From a virus: a DNA stretch of 45,799 nt. Location of the stretch: the IMG/VR virus record IMGVR_UViG_3300039098_000037, positions 2,479 through 48,277 of that record; one strand, given 5' to 3'. Shown here piece after piece: positions 28,942-37,670 of this stretch. Under the pieces are notes generated by a model. The model worked only from the letters and a program-made list of their open reading frames with translations, did not search any database and was not told the DNA's origin. Each line of letters opens with the position of its first letter. The stretch's first letter is position 1. Both the position numbers and the translations under genes were made by a program.

Positions 28942-30070
28942 TTTTAATTCACTTGATGACGCAAAAACAGTACTAGACAAGTTAGAATCTGGAGAAGACC
29001 TAGAGTCAACACCAGCACCAGCACCAGCAGAATTACCTCAGGACCCAGAGCCTACTATTACTAGAGTCGAAAGCCCTAGTGTAGATAGTTTCGTGCCTGC
29101 GCCAAGTATTGAGGAAGTTCCACCGAAAGAGGAGCCAACTCCAGTTGATGCGCCTGCTATGTTTACACCTGAAGCATTGAGTGACGAACAAAAAGCAACA
29201 ATGCAGTATGCACCAAACTTTGGTTACGAAGTTAAGGGCGAGAAGAAAGAGTTTGATGATAGACTTAAATCTATTATTAAGACGGAAGAGGACGAAGATT
29301 TCGTAAGACAGTTAATGACTAAGTCTGATGGGATTGATGGACTCAAGACAAAGCTTGACGAAGCTAATGCTAACGTTAAAACTTTCCAAGATCAGTTTGC
29401 AGCATCTACAGAGGAAGTAGGAACCATGAAAGAGTTCTTCACTTCAATCATCTCTGACAGAGAAGCAAAAGATCTAAGAAGCGTATCTAAGAAACTAAAC
29501 ATCGCTGATGATGATATTCTTAAGTATGCTATGGAAATTGCTAGCGAGAGACAGCTTCCGGTAGAGCAGAGAATGGCCATTGAAGGACAGCGTAAGATGA
29601 ATGAGCAAATGTTAGCTCAGACAGCCCAAGCTAATCAAGTCCAAGCAGTAGCTAGTAATGAAGCGTTGATGCTTCAGAATCAAAAAGCGCAGATGCAAGA
29701 GCAGATGCTTGATTTCTCTATAGCTCAAGGGCACAAGCAGTTAAGTGATATGATGGCTCAGCATGGCGTTGATCTTAAGCAAGAAGTAATAAACAATGGT
29801 AGATTACTTAATGCTCAAAGAATTGCTAATGGACTTGCCGAAGTATCAGTACCAGAAGCTCTTTCTGAAACAGTAAAGAAGTTTGGAATTTATAACCAAG
29901 CAGTTAAGCCAGTAGCTCCGCAAGTAATTGCTCAGCCACAAGCAAGACCTGCTGCTATCCCAACTATTAATGGTGGGGTAAAGACCGCTGTGCAGAAGAC
30001 ACCTTCTACTATTGAAGATCTACGTACAGCATTTGATACACTAAATAAAAACGAAAGATCAGGGCATTAG
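28931..30070 (+). CDS. Scaffold protein
   Basis: A 379-aa, acidic, Pro/Gln-rich and helical protein between portal and capsid genes, the standard scaffold position. N-terminus MPFDFNSLDDAKTVLDKLES, acidic/proline linker (STPAPAPAELPQDPEPTIT), long coiled-coil-like Q-rich centre (MNEQMLAQTAQANQVQAVAS), C-terminal helix DLRTAFDTLNKNERSGH, which is the expected capsid-binding end. The ATG at 28931 with AAGGAG is preferred over an upstream start inside the portal gene. Confidence 0.82.
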   Translation: MPFDFNSLDDAKTVLDKLESGEDLESTPAPAPAELPQDPEPTITRVESPSVDSFVPAPSIEEVPPKEEPTPVDAPAMFTPEALSDEQKATMQYAPNFGYEVKGEKKEFDDRLKSIIKTEEDEDFVRQLMTKSDGIDGLKTKLDEANANVKTFQDQFAASTEEVGTMKEFFTSIISDREAKDLRSVSKKLNIADDDILKYAMEIASERQLPVEQRMAIEGQRKMNEQMLAQTAQANQVQAVASNEALMLQNQKAQMQEQMLDFSIAQGHKQLSDMMAQHGVDLKQEVINNGRLLNAQRIANGLAEVSVPEALSETVKKFGIYNQAVKPVAPQVIAQPQARPAAIPTINGGVKTAVQKTPSTIEDLRTAFDTLNKNERSGH

Positions 30071-30096
30071 CCTAGACTATTTTAAGGAGAAATAAA

Positions 30097-31416
30097 ATGG
30101 CATTCGGAACTTACACAGAATCGACTACTCTCTCAACGTCTACAGAAACTCGTTCAGATCTTAACTCTATGCTTAAAAGATATAATCCATACAATATCTT
30201 GAAAGAGGAGCTTAAGAAAAGAACTTATATTATCGACAAGCTTACAAAGAAGTCTGATTATATGGGTGGAGTAATGGACGTTCCTTTTCAAGCTGCTAAA
30301 GCTTCATCTTATAGATGGGGTAAATTAGTTGCTGCTGCTGACATCACATCATCAAAGTATGTGAAAGGTCTAGTAGAAGGATACAAAGAGATTTGGGGAG
30401 CACTTAAATTTTACGACCACGACCTACAGAGACATAAGACTCTAGAGGCATCATTTGTAGCTAAGCTACTTGACGAGATTCCTGACTTCACTCAGGGGCT
30501 TAAAGAGAAAGTTTCTCTAGCTCTATTATGTGGACCATCATATCTTATCGCTACTAACGTGGATGATGCTGCTGATGGCAAGATAATTGTTAACAGACCT
30601 GAGTATCTAGAGATTGGTGAATACGTTGAGATTGGACTTACCGCCGCTAACAAGACGGGGTATGTTGCTACAATCGATATGAATACTAATGAGATCTTAG
30701 TTGTTACGGCTATGACTGACGTAGATGCAGGAACAAATCCAGTGGACTTGTCTGTAGCAACAGCAGTAGCGGTTGGTGACTCACTAAGAATGAAAGATGG
30801 ATTTGACACATCTCTTCAATTCATTGATATGCCTAGACAGCTTTTATCTGCTGCTAATGGTGGAGATGCAACTTTATTCGGAAAGTCTAAAGTTAAGTAC
30901 CCATTCTTACAAGCATACAATAAAGATGGCGCAGCTATTGCTGACAAAGACATCTTAGAAACAATCTTCAAAGCTTACAATGATACAAAGCGTATTGGTA
31001 AACTAAGTAATGTTACTGAAGTTATCATGAGCGAGAAGAACCTTGCTAGAGCAATGGCAGAATTAGAGCTTGTTGCTGCTGACAAGAATGTTGGAGCTGG
31101 TAGACAGTTCACAGCAGGCGATACTAAAGTTAATGCTTATGGTTGGACTACTATCACTGTAAAAGGTGTTGAGGGTGGACTAACTCTAGTTGGTATTAAT
31201 GAGATGAGAGATGATCTTATCTTTGGTATTGACTGGGCAGGAGTACAACTTTACTCAAACGGAATGTTTGAAATGAGAAAGTCTCCTAAGACAGGTGATT
31301 ACTTCTATGAGGAAAGAACTGAGGATGGATATGTTTACATTGTAGACATTAGATTCTTTGGAGAGCTTGTAGTAAGTAGACCTTCTTACCAATTTGTTAT
31401 CCATAACATTTCATAA
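30097..31416 (+). CDS. Major capsid protein (HK97 fold expected)
   Basis: 439 aa, directly after the scaffold and with the strongest RBS (AAGGAG). Features: DVPFQAAKASSYRWGKLVAA, FYDHDLQRHKT, VIMSEKNLARAMAEL, TVKGVEGGLTLVGINEMRDD and a final GELVVSRPSYQFVIH strand. These match podovirus coat proteins of the HK97 type, where the A-domain is near the middle and the P-domain strands are C-terminal. A terminator follows at once, as expected for a very highly expressed gene. Confidence 0.88.
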   Translation: MAFGTYTESTTLSTSTETRSDLNSMLKRYNPYNILKEELKKRTYIIDKLTKKSDYMGGVMDVPFQAAKASSYRWGKLVAAADITSSKYVKGLVEGYKEIWGALKFYDHDLQRHKTLEASFVAKLLDEIPDFTQGLKEKVSLALLCGPSYLIATNVDDAADGKIIVNRPEYLEIGEYVEIGLTAANKTGYVATIDMNTNEILVVTAMTDVDAGTNPVDLSVATAVAVGDSLRMKDGFDTSLQFIDMPRQLLSAANGGDATLFGKSKVKYPFLQAYNKDGAAIADKDILETIFKAYNDTKRIGKLSNVTEVIMSEKNLARAMAELELVAADKNVGAGRQFTAGDTKVNAYGWTTITVKGVEGGLTLVGINEMRDDLIFGIDWAGVQLYSNGMFEMRKSPKTGDYFYEERTEDGYVYIVDIRFFGELVVSRPSYQFVIHNIS

Positions 31417-31421
31417 TGGCG

Positions 31422-31446
31422 AGGGGGCTAGTCCCCCTTTCCTTTT
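31422..31446 (+). terminator. Intrinsic terminator after the capsid gene
   Basis: AGGGGG-CTAGT-CCCCCT stem-loop followed by TTCCTTTTT; a strong GC stem in AT-rich DNA. Confidence 0.8.
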
Positions 31447-31462
31447 TAATCATAGGTGAACC

Positions 31463-31897
31463 ATGAGCACAGTTATAGTTAAAGAAATTACAGACAAGAA
31501 AGTAGAGTTAAAAGGAAACGTAACTCTGACTGATGCTTGGCAACCACTAGAGTATGCCATTGGGGTATCTAAGATATCAGTTAAGAATAGAAAGAATATT
31601 GCATTATGGATAAAAGGATTGCTTAATGACTCTAACGCAGTTCAAGTAAGACTTAAATGTTATCCAGAGCAAGACAGTACAGATTATTATTTTACACAGA
31701 TACAGACTATAGGATCTTCTGAAGTTACACTTGACGCAGAAGTATTCTCGACGGCTGAAGAAAATATTGCGCTAGTAGTTCCATTAGGAATAACTGACCT
31801 TGTTCCATTCATAGAAATAGAGGCTAAAGTTGGAACAGTCGGAGCTACGGCGGCAGTGCTAGAAACAATTCTAGTAACACTAGAGGGGATAGACTAA
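31463..31897 (+). CDS. Hypothetical structural protein (144 aa)
   Basis: Beta-rich: MSTVIVKEITDKKVELKGNV, IALWIKGLLNDSNAVQVRLK, with regular strands and few charged clusters, like a head-decoration or tail-tip beta-sandwich. It follows the capsid gene. AGGTGAACC before ATG. Stop overlaps the next start. Assignment as virion protein is by context. Confidence 0.62.
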   Translation: MSTVIVKEITDKKVELKGNVTLTDAWQPLEYAIGVSKISVKNRKNIALWIKGLLNDSNAVQVRLKCYPEQDSTDYYFTQIQTIGSSEVTLDAEVFSTAEENIALVVPLGITDLVPFIEIEAKVGTVGATAAVLETILVTLEGID

Positions 31898-32559
31898 TGG
31901 GTGCAACATTAGGATCAGAAACATTAGAGCTAGAAGTAGTAGTTGACAAGGTTGACCAATCATTTACGCTAGATGGAATCTCAACAAAAGTAATAGAAGT
32001 TACAGCAACTCCTGCTTTAAATATTCCACTACCAGTAAAATCATTAGATGATACTGGACTAAATATAGCAAACAGATTGCCTTCAGCATTAGGGCAGTTA
32101 GCCAGAGCATTGTCTCTTGGAGTTACGCTATCAACAGAGGACATAACATTATTAACAAGCATATTAAGTGCATTCACAAATGGACAACTAGCTAGAGCAG
32201 GAGCTTTAGGCGTTACATTATCTCCTGAAGATGTAGCTATATTAAATGCCATCAAGACAGCTACAGAAGCTAAGGGTAAGCTTGGGTATGTGGATGCTAA
32301 ACTAGTAAAGGCTGGCACAACGCCAATAACTGTTGCTGGTCTTGACCTTGGAGCAATAGCTGCTGCAACCTATAAGACACAGATTCAGAATCAAACGGCC
32401 AATATAAGAGTAGAAGTAGGCGGAGTTGTTCTTGGCTATGCGCTTGCAGGTGCAGAATTTGATATAGATTGTGATGGACTTACTGGTGATATTATAGTAT
32501 ATTCAGAAACAGGTAGCGACATTGGCTCTGGACAATTAGCACTTAACTTCTTGGGGTAA
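31897..32559 (+). CDS. Structural protein with internal repeat (220 aa)
   Basis: Contains two tandem copies of a ~30-residue unit: LGQLARALSLGVTLSTEDIT and NGQLARAGALGVTLSPEDVA (about residues 65-105). The flanks are beta-rich and alanine/glycine-rich, ending in a predicted jelly-roll-like DIIVYSETGSDIGSGQLALN. Between capsid and the large fibre gene, so a head-fibre or tail-fibre base is likely. Confidence 0.62.
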   Translation: MGATLGSETLELEVVVDKVDQSFTLDGISTKVIEVTATPALNIPLPVKSLDDTGLNIANRLPSALGQLARALSLGVTLSTEDITLLTSILSAFTNGQLARAGALGVTLSPEDVAILNAIKTATEAKGKLGYVDAKLVKAGTTPITVAGLDLGAIAAATYKTQIQNQTANIRVEVGGVVLGYALAGAEFDIDCDGLTGDIIVYSETGSDIGSGQLALNFLG

Positions 32560-32561
32560 GA

Positions 32562-35500
32562 ATGAAAAACATTATATTATTAATAGCATTATTATGTATA
32601 ACAGATATAGCATTTGGTGCAGCATCATGGCCTGACGGTAGTAACTTAAAGACTCTTAGTTCTATTGACTCTTTAAAGTTATCTAAAACTGGACAAAGAT
32701 ATATTACAGGAGCTTTAAATCCTGTGATAGTTCCAACAGATGGAATAGCTGGTGATGTGTATACATCTAGTTCTACTGGGGATATGTATATAAAGCAAGA
32801 TTCTGGAGTTACGGTTAATTGGGAACCAGTATTAGATGGTATTCTAGATAACTTTGCAAGGCTGTCAACTGCTACAACAACTTCAATAGTTGATGGTTGC
32901 GACTTTAATGTTAGCTCAGTTGGGACCGGAAACTTAACAGTCGATGAGTGTGTTCTAAGATTTACAGATTCTTGGACAGACCCGCTAAACCCGACTACAG
33001 AGGTTGTGACAATAGCTAGTCAGACTGTACCTGTTCCAAGCATTGCACTATACGATCAGTCGCATGTATCTATAAATAAAGCCGGAGTATTGGCATTTAC
33101 ATTTGCCGGAGTGCCAGCAGTTAGCACAATGAGAGACAATATCTATCTTGGAGCTTTAACGCATTTTGGCTCTACTATTGACATTCTTCTAGAGACAGTC
33201 GCAGTTGCAAGCGCAGACCCGTTAATGATATTGGCAGAATGGTCTGAGATTCACGGAACGTCTAACTATGAAGGAAATCTTTGTACTGCAAATGGTCTGG
33301 GATACGATAAGACAATCGGGAATATTTGGAGACCGGGAAGCAATCTAAAGGCAGACAAAAAGAATCAAAGTTATAGGGATGTTTCTGCATGTACAGCATG
33401 TTCGTTTATATTGACTCGTACAGGAGCAACTGAATACATAAATCTTTTCAATCAAACTGATATGGATTATGCCAACTACGATTCTGGTGGGGGCACTCTT
33501 ACAGCAGTAGGGATCAATAGATACTCTATAAGATATTTGTATCTTGCAGGTACTTTGCAGGTACTTCAATATGGTAGACAAAGATATGGTACATATGCAT
33601 CGGCTGAGGCAGCAATGCGCGACGGAGAGGTTGACTATGTAGTTAATCCTGCCGTGGCAAAATCTACTTTGCTGGGATGGTTTATTCTTAGAGGTAATGG
33701 CTCTACTGCTGCAACTGATTGGGTTTTCTTTTCGAATAGACCTAGCACTAATAATGCAACATCGACAAGTGTATCGATTGGCGATCCATTTCAGGTTATA
33801 GAGGTTGATGACACTACTAATCCAAATATAATTTTACAGTGTGATGCACTGATACTGGCAGATGCTTCTGGTGGAGCTGTTACAGTAACTCTTCCAGATG
33901 TCGAGGCATCAGTTGATGAGTGCGTAAATCAAATGTACCTTGCAGACAATACTAATGATCTTACGATTACAACTGTTGGAGGCACACAGGATATTGGTTC
34001 TGCTACAACTCAGACGATAGATGTTCAAGATCAGGCAATTACTACTGTAGCTAATTTTTCGAGATTGAAATATTTAATAAAACAAGATTCAAGAATTAAT
34101 CCTGATCTGGTTACAACTGATAACACAACAATTAAAGAAAATTTCATTGCAGTGTTTGATGATGCTGCAAAGAAGATTAAAGTTAGTCTTATTGAGATAA
34201 CACCTGCTGGAATCTTAAAATCATTAGGAATAAAGGGAATAAATTCTCAGCCAGCAAGCTGGGACTATGCCCATGGAAACGAAATAGACAACTCCGGTGG
34301 ATCAACTTCTACATCTGGTGACAGGGGTACTTTTACTAGTGATGCCTCAACTACTTCATACATGTATTATCCTCTTGTGGCATTGCCAGCAGACCAAGCA
34401 AGCAATCAAATCCAATCTGTTACATTCAATGCAATAGTAAGTGGAACTACAGAAGATAGCTTTAGGTGTTCAATTTGGAATAACGACACTACACCTATTA
34501 GAGTATCACCTGAAAGAATATTAGATGGTGGCTTCAAAGGTGAAGTGACTTTTGTTCATACATGGGACGATTCACTTTCTAAGCATGTTAGATGTTATGT
34601 TCAAGATGCTCTTAACGGTGCAACACTAGACACTGATTATGCTTTTTGGTCTTGGGATATTCCTAGTAGTGCGGTTGGGATGTTGTTTGGCGAAAATACT
34701 TTTTCTGCTAGAATTGACAATAATGGAACGGCTACAATCACAAGTCAATCTAGTCCGGACAATCCAGCAATTGCGAGCGTCAATAGAACTGGAGCAGGCG
34801 TTGTCGTGGTTACGTTTACGGATGGACATTTTACAGTTCCACCTTCTGTTAATACAACGCAAAATCTTAGTGCTGGCTATTTTATTGAAACTGGTTCTAT
34901 AGCAACGACAGGCTTTACCGCCTACACTTTCCTACACTCCGGTGCTGCTGCTGACAAAGACTTTTCGCTTATAGTGCAGAGACAAGGAACAGACTACATA
35001 GACAGCTCCCCAATAGCAGGCACAATCTCAAGCACTAAGGTTGATAAGAGTGTGTTTCAGTATACAGAGTATGATCTAGCCACATCTACGGTAACAGCTG
35101 CAAACTGGACTAGTACAGAGGTAAGAGCAAGACCATACAAAGATAATGATGACAACTGGAGAATGACATTCAATGTTGCCGGTAGCTTCTCAACAACAAG
35201 TGGTGCTGTTGGCGTTATTATGACGTTTAACGGTGCAACCTTTGCAAGCAATCAATCTATATCAGTATATGACCAAGACTTAGATATTAGAACTTCGGAT
35301 CAAATGTCAAAAGCAAGAGTTACGGGCGGTGGCAGCACTTTTCTTTTAAGAAAGTCTAGCACCTTTGACGACTCAAATATTTGGCTATTCTCTGGAGATG
35401 TTGCACTATCATCCGAGCCAACATTCACTGAGGCAGAAACAATAAACATACCAGTATATGCGCCTACTGCGGTTATATATCCGACAGAGACTAAGATTTT

Positions 35501-36203
35501 GAGTGCTGACGCTACAGGCAATGCAGACATTGCGGAATTTACTTATACTGATTTGGTTGTTGGGGTGGAGTATCATGTCACAGGGCAAATGCGTACCGAC
35601 ACAAATGCTGGAGCTGGAAATCTTGTTGGTATTAGGGTCTACTCTGGGGCTGGGTCCACAGGCACACAATATGCGGAAATCTATTCGACAACGCAGGTCG
35701 CAGTGTCGAAGAGCGATGCTAGACAAATAGCTTTTAAATTCACAGCAACAGATACAGGACTTTATTTTAGATCGGCGTTAGATACTGGAGGTGCTGTTCG
35801 TGGTAATGGAACTAAATCCGAAACTTATATCCAACTAACCAGAGGCATAGGCACAGGACACATAGCCGAGGCGAAAGAGAATATTTATAAGTATGCCAAA
35901 AAGAAAGACGGCACCGAGAGAATAATTGGCGAGTGGTTTGGTGATACGCTTTATCAGAAGTGTTATGAGTGGACAGGGGCAGCTACGTCTGATGCAACAG
36001 TCGGGAATATCGGCTCTGGGAATTTAGCAAAGAGCATTGACGGTGTCGCTAGTCTAGGTGGAACTTCTTTGTTTGAAATCGGATTTTCGGATGCTGGAGG
36101 AACTCTTGGTGCCTATGCTGCAATCAACGGAGACATACACGTGACCACAACCACATACACAACAACGGCTTCTGACGTCTGCGCAGAATACACTAAACCT
36201 TAA
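32562..36203 (+). CDS. Large tail-fibre-like protein with N-terminal signal-like segment (1213 aa)
   Basis: The N-terminus MKNIILLIALLCITDIAFGA is a textbook Sec signal (basic start, 15-residue hydrophobic core, small residue at -1), unusual for a virion protein. The body is Thr/Ser/Gly-rich beta structure. Near the C-terminus ERIIGEWFGDTLYQKCYEWT corresponds to the 'W-DGKPLY-K' domain common at tail-fibre ends; the same module occurs in the 154-aa gene at 42561. Probably a receptor-binding fibre or spike, or a surface-exported protein. GGGGTAAGA before ATG. Confidence 0.68.
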   Translation: MKNIILLIALLCITDIAFGAASWPDGSNLKTLSSIDSLKLSKTGQRYITGALNPVIVPTDGIAGDVYTSSSTGDMYIKQDSGVTVNWEPVLDGILDNFARLSTATTTSIVDGCDFNVSSVGTGNLTVDECVLRFTDSWTDPLNPTTEVVTIASQTVPVPSIALYDQSHVSINKAGVLAFTFAGVPAVSTMRDNIYLGALTHFGSTIDILLETVAVASADPLMILAEWSEIHGTSNYEGNLCTANGLGYDKTIGNIWRPGSNLKADKKNQSYRDVSACTACSFILTRTGATEYINLFNQTDMDYANYDSGGGTLTAVGINRYSIRYLYLAGTLQVLQYGRQRYGTYASAEAAMRDGEVDYVVNPAVAKSTLLGWFILRGNGSTAATDWVFFSNRPSTNNATSTSVSIGDPFQVIEVDDTTNPNIILQCDALILADASGGAVTVTLPDVEASVDECVNQMYLADNTNDLTITTVGGTQDIGSATTQTIDVQDQAITTVANFSRLKYLIKQDSRINPDLVTTDNTTIKENFIAVFDDAAKKIKVSLIEITPAGILKSLGIKGINSQPASWDYAHGNEIDNSGGSTSTSGDRGTFTSDASTTSYMYYPLVALPADQASNQIQSVTFNAIVSGTTEDSFRCSIWNNDTTPIRVSPERILDGGFKGEVTFVHTWDDSLSKHVRCYVQDALNGATLDTDYAFWSWDIPSSAVGMLFGENTFSARIDNNGTATITSQSSPDNPAIASVNRTGAGVVVVTFTDGHFTVPPSVNTTQNLSAGYFIETGSIATTGFTAYTFLHSGAAADKDFSLIVQRQGTDYIDSSPIAGTISSTKVDKSVFQYTEYDLATSTVTAANWTSTEVRARPYKDNDDNWRMTFNVAGSFSTTSGAVGVIMTFNGATFASNQSISVYDQDLDIRTSDQMSKARVTGGGSTFLLRKSSTFDDSNIWLFSGDVALSSEPTFTEAETINIPVYAPTAVIYPTETKILSADATGNADIAEFTYTDLVVGVEYHVTGQMRTDTNAGAGNLVGIRVYSGAGSTGTQYAEIYSTTQVAVSKSDARQIAFKFTATDTGLYFRSALDTGGAVRGNGTKSETYIQLTRGIGTGHIAEAKENIYKYAKKKDGTERIIGEWFGDTLYQKCYEWTGAATSDATVGNIGSGNLAKSIDGVASLGGTSLFEIGFSDAGGTLGAYAAINGDIHVTTTTYTTTASDVCAEYTKP

Positions 36204-36212
36204 GGAGGACAC

Positions 36213-36845
36213 ATGAAATATTTAATTTTAATTGCTACATTACTTTTTACAATAACAGCTCAAGCAACTGTTTCAGATTACATTAATTTTGATCTATTGC
36301 CAGAAGAGGAAAATGAAGCTCAAGACGAAATGATTTTAATCAAGAGCGATACATTTACAAAAGACGAAGTGGCAATAAAAGCACTAGACAAAGACAAGCA
36401 AAAACAAATCACTGCATTAGCTAATAAAAGAAAAGCTTTAAGTGAAAGTGCAATAAGACTAGCAAAAAAGAAAGTTGCTTTTACTGAAAGGGAAGTCCCT
36501 AAGATCAAGACTAAACTTAATACAGAGAAAGAAGCTATTGCTGCTTACACATACGAGACTCAGTATAGCCTAGCTACCTCTCAGTACGTTTCAGAGAATC
36601 AACCTGAGTATCACATTAGATATAATCAGGACGCAGCAGACTTCAACCTAGACCCTTACAATGGGATTGAGTGTTATACGCTATCTGAAACAGTCGCTGT
36701 AGATGAGAGAGCAACCGAAACGCTAGTCACATGCCCTAAGAAGAATGATCTTGAAAAAGCATTGGCTGATTATGTTAAAGTTGAGACAGACAAGAAAGCT
36801 GATAAGATTAAGTATTACGATGATACTTATGGGACAACAAACTAG
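36213..36845 (+). CDS. Exported coiled-coil protein next to the fibre gene (210 aa)
   Basis: N-terminal MKYLILIATLLFTITAQATV is a clear signal peptide with cleavage expected near AQA. The mature part is lysine/glutamate-rich helix (KALSESAIRLAKKKVAFTER, PKIKTKLNTEKEAIAAY) with two cysteines (GIECYTL, VTCPKK) that could form a disulfide in the periplasm. AAGGAGGACAC gives strong translation. It precedes the lysis genes, so a spanin-like or cell-envelope role is possible; a fibre chaperone is an alternative. Confidence 0.65.
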   Translation: MKYLILIATLLFTITAQATVSDYINFDLLPEEENEAQDEMILIKSDTFTKDEVAIKALDKDKQKQITALANKRKALSESAIRLAKKKVAFTEREVPKIKTKLNTEKEAIAAYTYETQYSLATSQYVSENQPEYHIRYNQDAADFNLDPYNGIECYTLSETVAVDERATETLVTCPKKNDLEKALADYVKVETDKKADKIKYYDDTYGTTN

Positions 36846-36854
36846 GGGTTTTTG

Positions 36855-37022
36855 GTGAAGATCTTGAAAATCATAAGCACAATTATAGTAGCCCTTTTAA
36901 TAGCCTCTGTTTGTGCAGGGGCTACAGCTATTGTTCGCACATATGTTAACGAGGCTAATATAGATAACATCTATAAGGCACTAGTTAGAATAGAAAAGAA
37001 GCTAGATACAGCAATTAAGTAA
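36855..37022 (+). CDS. Small membrane protein, holin-like candidate (55 aa)
   Basis: A GTG-started frame MKILKIISTIIVALLIASVC followed by AGATAIVRTYVNEANIDNIY. One N-terminal transmembrane or signal-anchor helix with a Cys, then a charged helical tail (KALVRIEKKLDTAIK). It sits 18 nt before the endolysin, a usual holin or spanin position. The Cys context (ASVC) is a weak lipobox, so a lipoprotein is possible but not favoured. Confidence 0.58.
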   Translation: MKILKIISTIIVALLIASVCAGATAIVRTYVNEANIDNIYKALVRIEKKLDTAIK

Positions 37023-37040
37023 TAGTTATTGGAGGCTTAA

Positions 37041-37535
37041 ATGAAGAAGTTTTTTGGAATGATATTTGGAGTATTTAGCAAGAAAAAGAAGAAAAAGAAG
37101 CCAGCATTGAACGTATCAGGGAGACATATCAACGAGATAGTTGTTCACTGCTCTGCTAGCGACTATGCTCATCATGACAACATAGAGTCATTAAGATCAT
37201 GGCATCTAGAGAGAGGCTGGAGCGATATTGGATACCACTCTGTTCTGACTAAGGATGGAAAGAAACATAATGGTAGAGATGAAAGTATCATGGGTGCTGG
37301 AGTCAAGGGCAATAATAGAAATACTATACATATATGCTTGACAGGTAATAACCATTTCTCAGCAGCACAATTCAAAGCACTTAGGACTGAACTCAAGAGG
37401 TTATGCAAGAAGTACAGTATCAAGTATGAATATAACAATGGCATATCACCACATAACAGATACGCTAACAAGGCATGTCCTAACTTTAACTTAAAAAAGA
37501 TGTTGACAAATACAGGAACGTATACTAGCATATAA
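37041..37535 (+). CDS. Endolysin: T7-lysozyme-type N-acetylmuramoyl-L-alanine amidase
   Basis: Zinc-amidase (PGRP/amidase_2) with ligands His36 (IVVHCSAS), His138 (SPHNRYAN) and Cys146 (KACPNFN). Tyr65 (GYHSV) and Lys144 occupy the positions of the T7 lysozyme catalytic Tyr and Lys, and the spacings (29 and 8 residues) match T7. It cuts the amide between muramic acid and L-Ala. Unusually, the N-terminus MKKFFGMIFGVFSKKKKKKK is hydrophobic then polylysine, a likely membrane or envelope-targeting patch. RBS GGAGG 6 nt upstream. Confidence 0.93.
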   Translation: MKKFFGMIFGVFSKKKKKKKPALNVSGRHINEIVVHCSASDYAHHDNIESLRSWHLERGWSDIGYHSVLTKDGKKHNGRDESIMGAGVKGNNRNTIHICLTGNNHFSAAQFKALRTELKRLCKKYSIKYEYNNGISPHNRYANKACPNFNLKKMLTNTGTYTSI

Positions 37536-37564
37536 TAACAATAGCGATATCGGCGAATTAAACA

Positions 37565-37603
37565 GTTGAAGATCACATCATGGACGATCAAAAAAGCTTC
37601 AAC
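37565..37603. repeat. Inverted repeat downstream of the endolysin gene
   Basis: GTTGAAG (37565-37571) and CTTCAAC (37597-37603), 25-nt loop. No U-tract; may be a weak terminator or regulatory hairpin before the next tail gene. Confidence 0.45.
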
Positions 37604-37635
37604 ATATGATAAAATTATATTGCTATCCTTATAAT

Positions 37636-37657
37636 GGGAGCTACGGCTCCCTTTCTT
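37636..37657 (+). terminator. Intrinsic terminator upstream of tail genes
   Basis: GGGAGC-TACG-GCTCCC, perfect 6-bp stem with a stable UACG tetraloop, then TTTCTT. Confidence 0.82.
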
Positions 37658-37670
37658 ATTGGAGATGTAT

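Noticed and set aside
36855-37022. Lipoprotein (outer spanin) reading of the 55-aa protein because of ASVC
   Set aside because: The lipobox is weak and the hydrophobic core could equally be a signal anchor; kept as a generic membrane/holin-like candidate.
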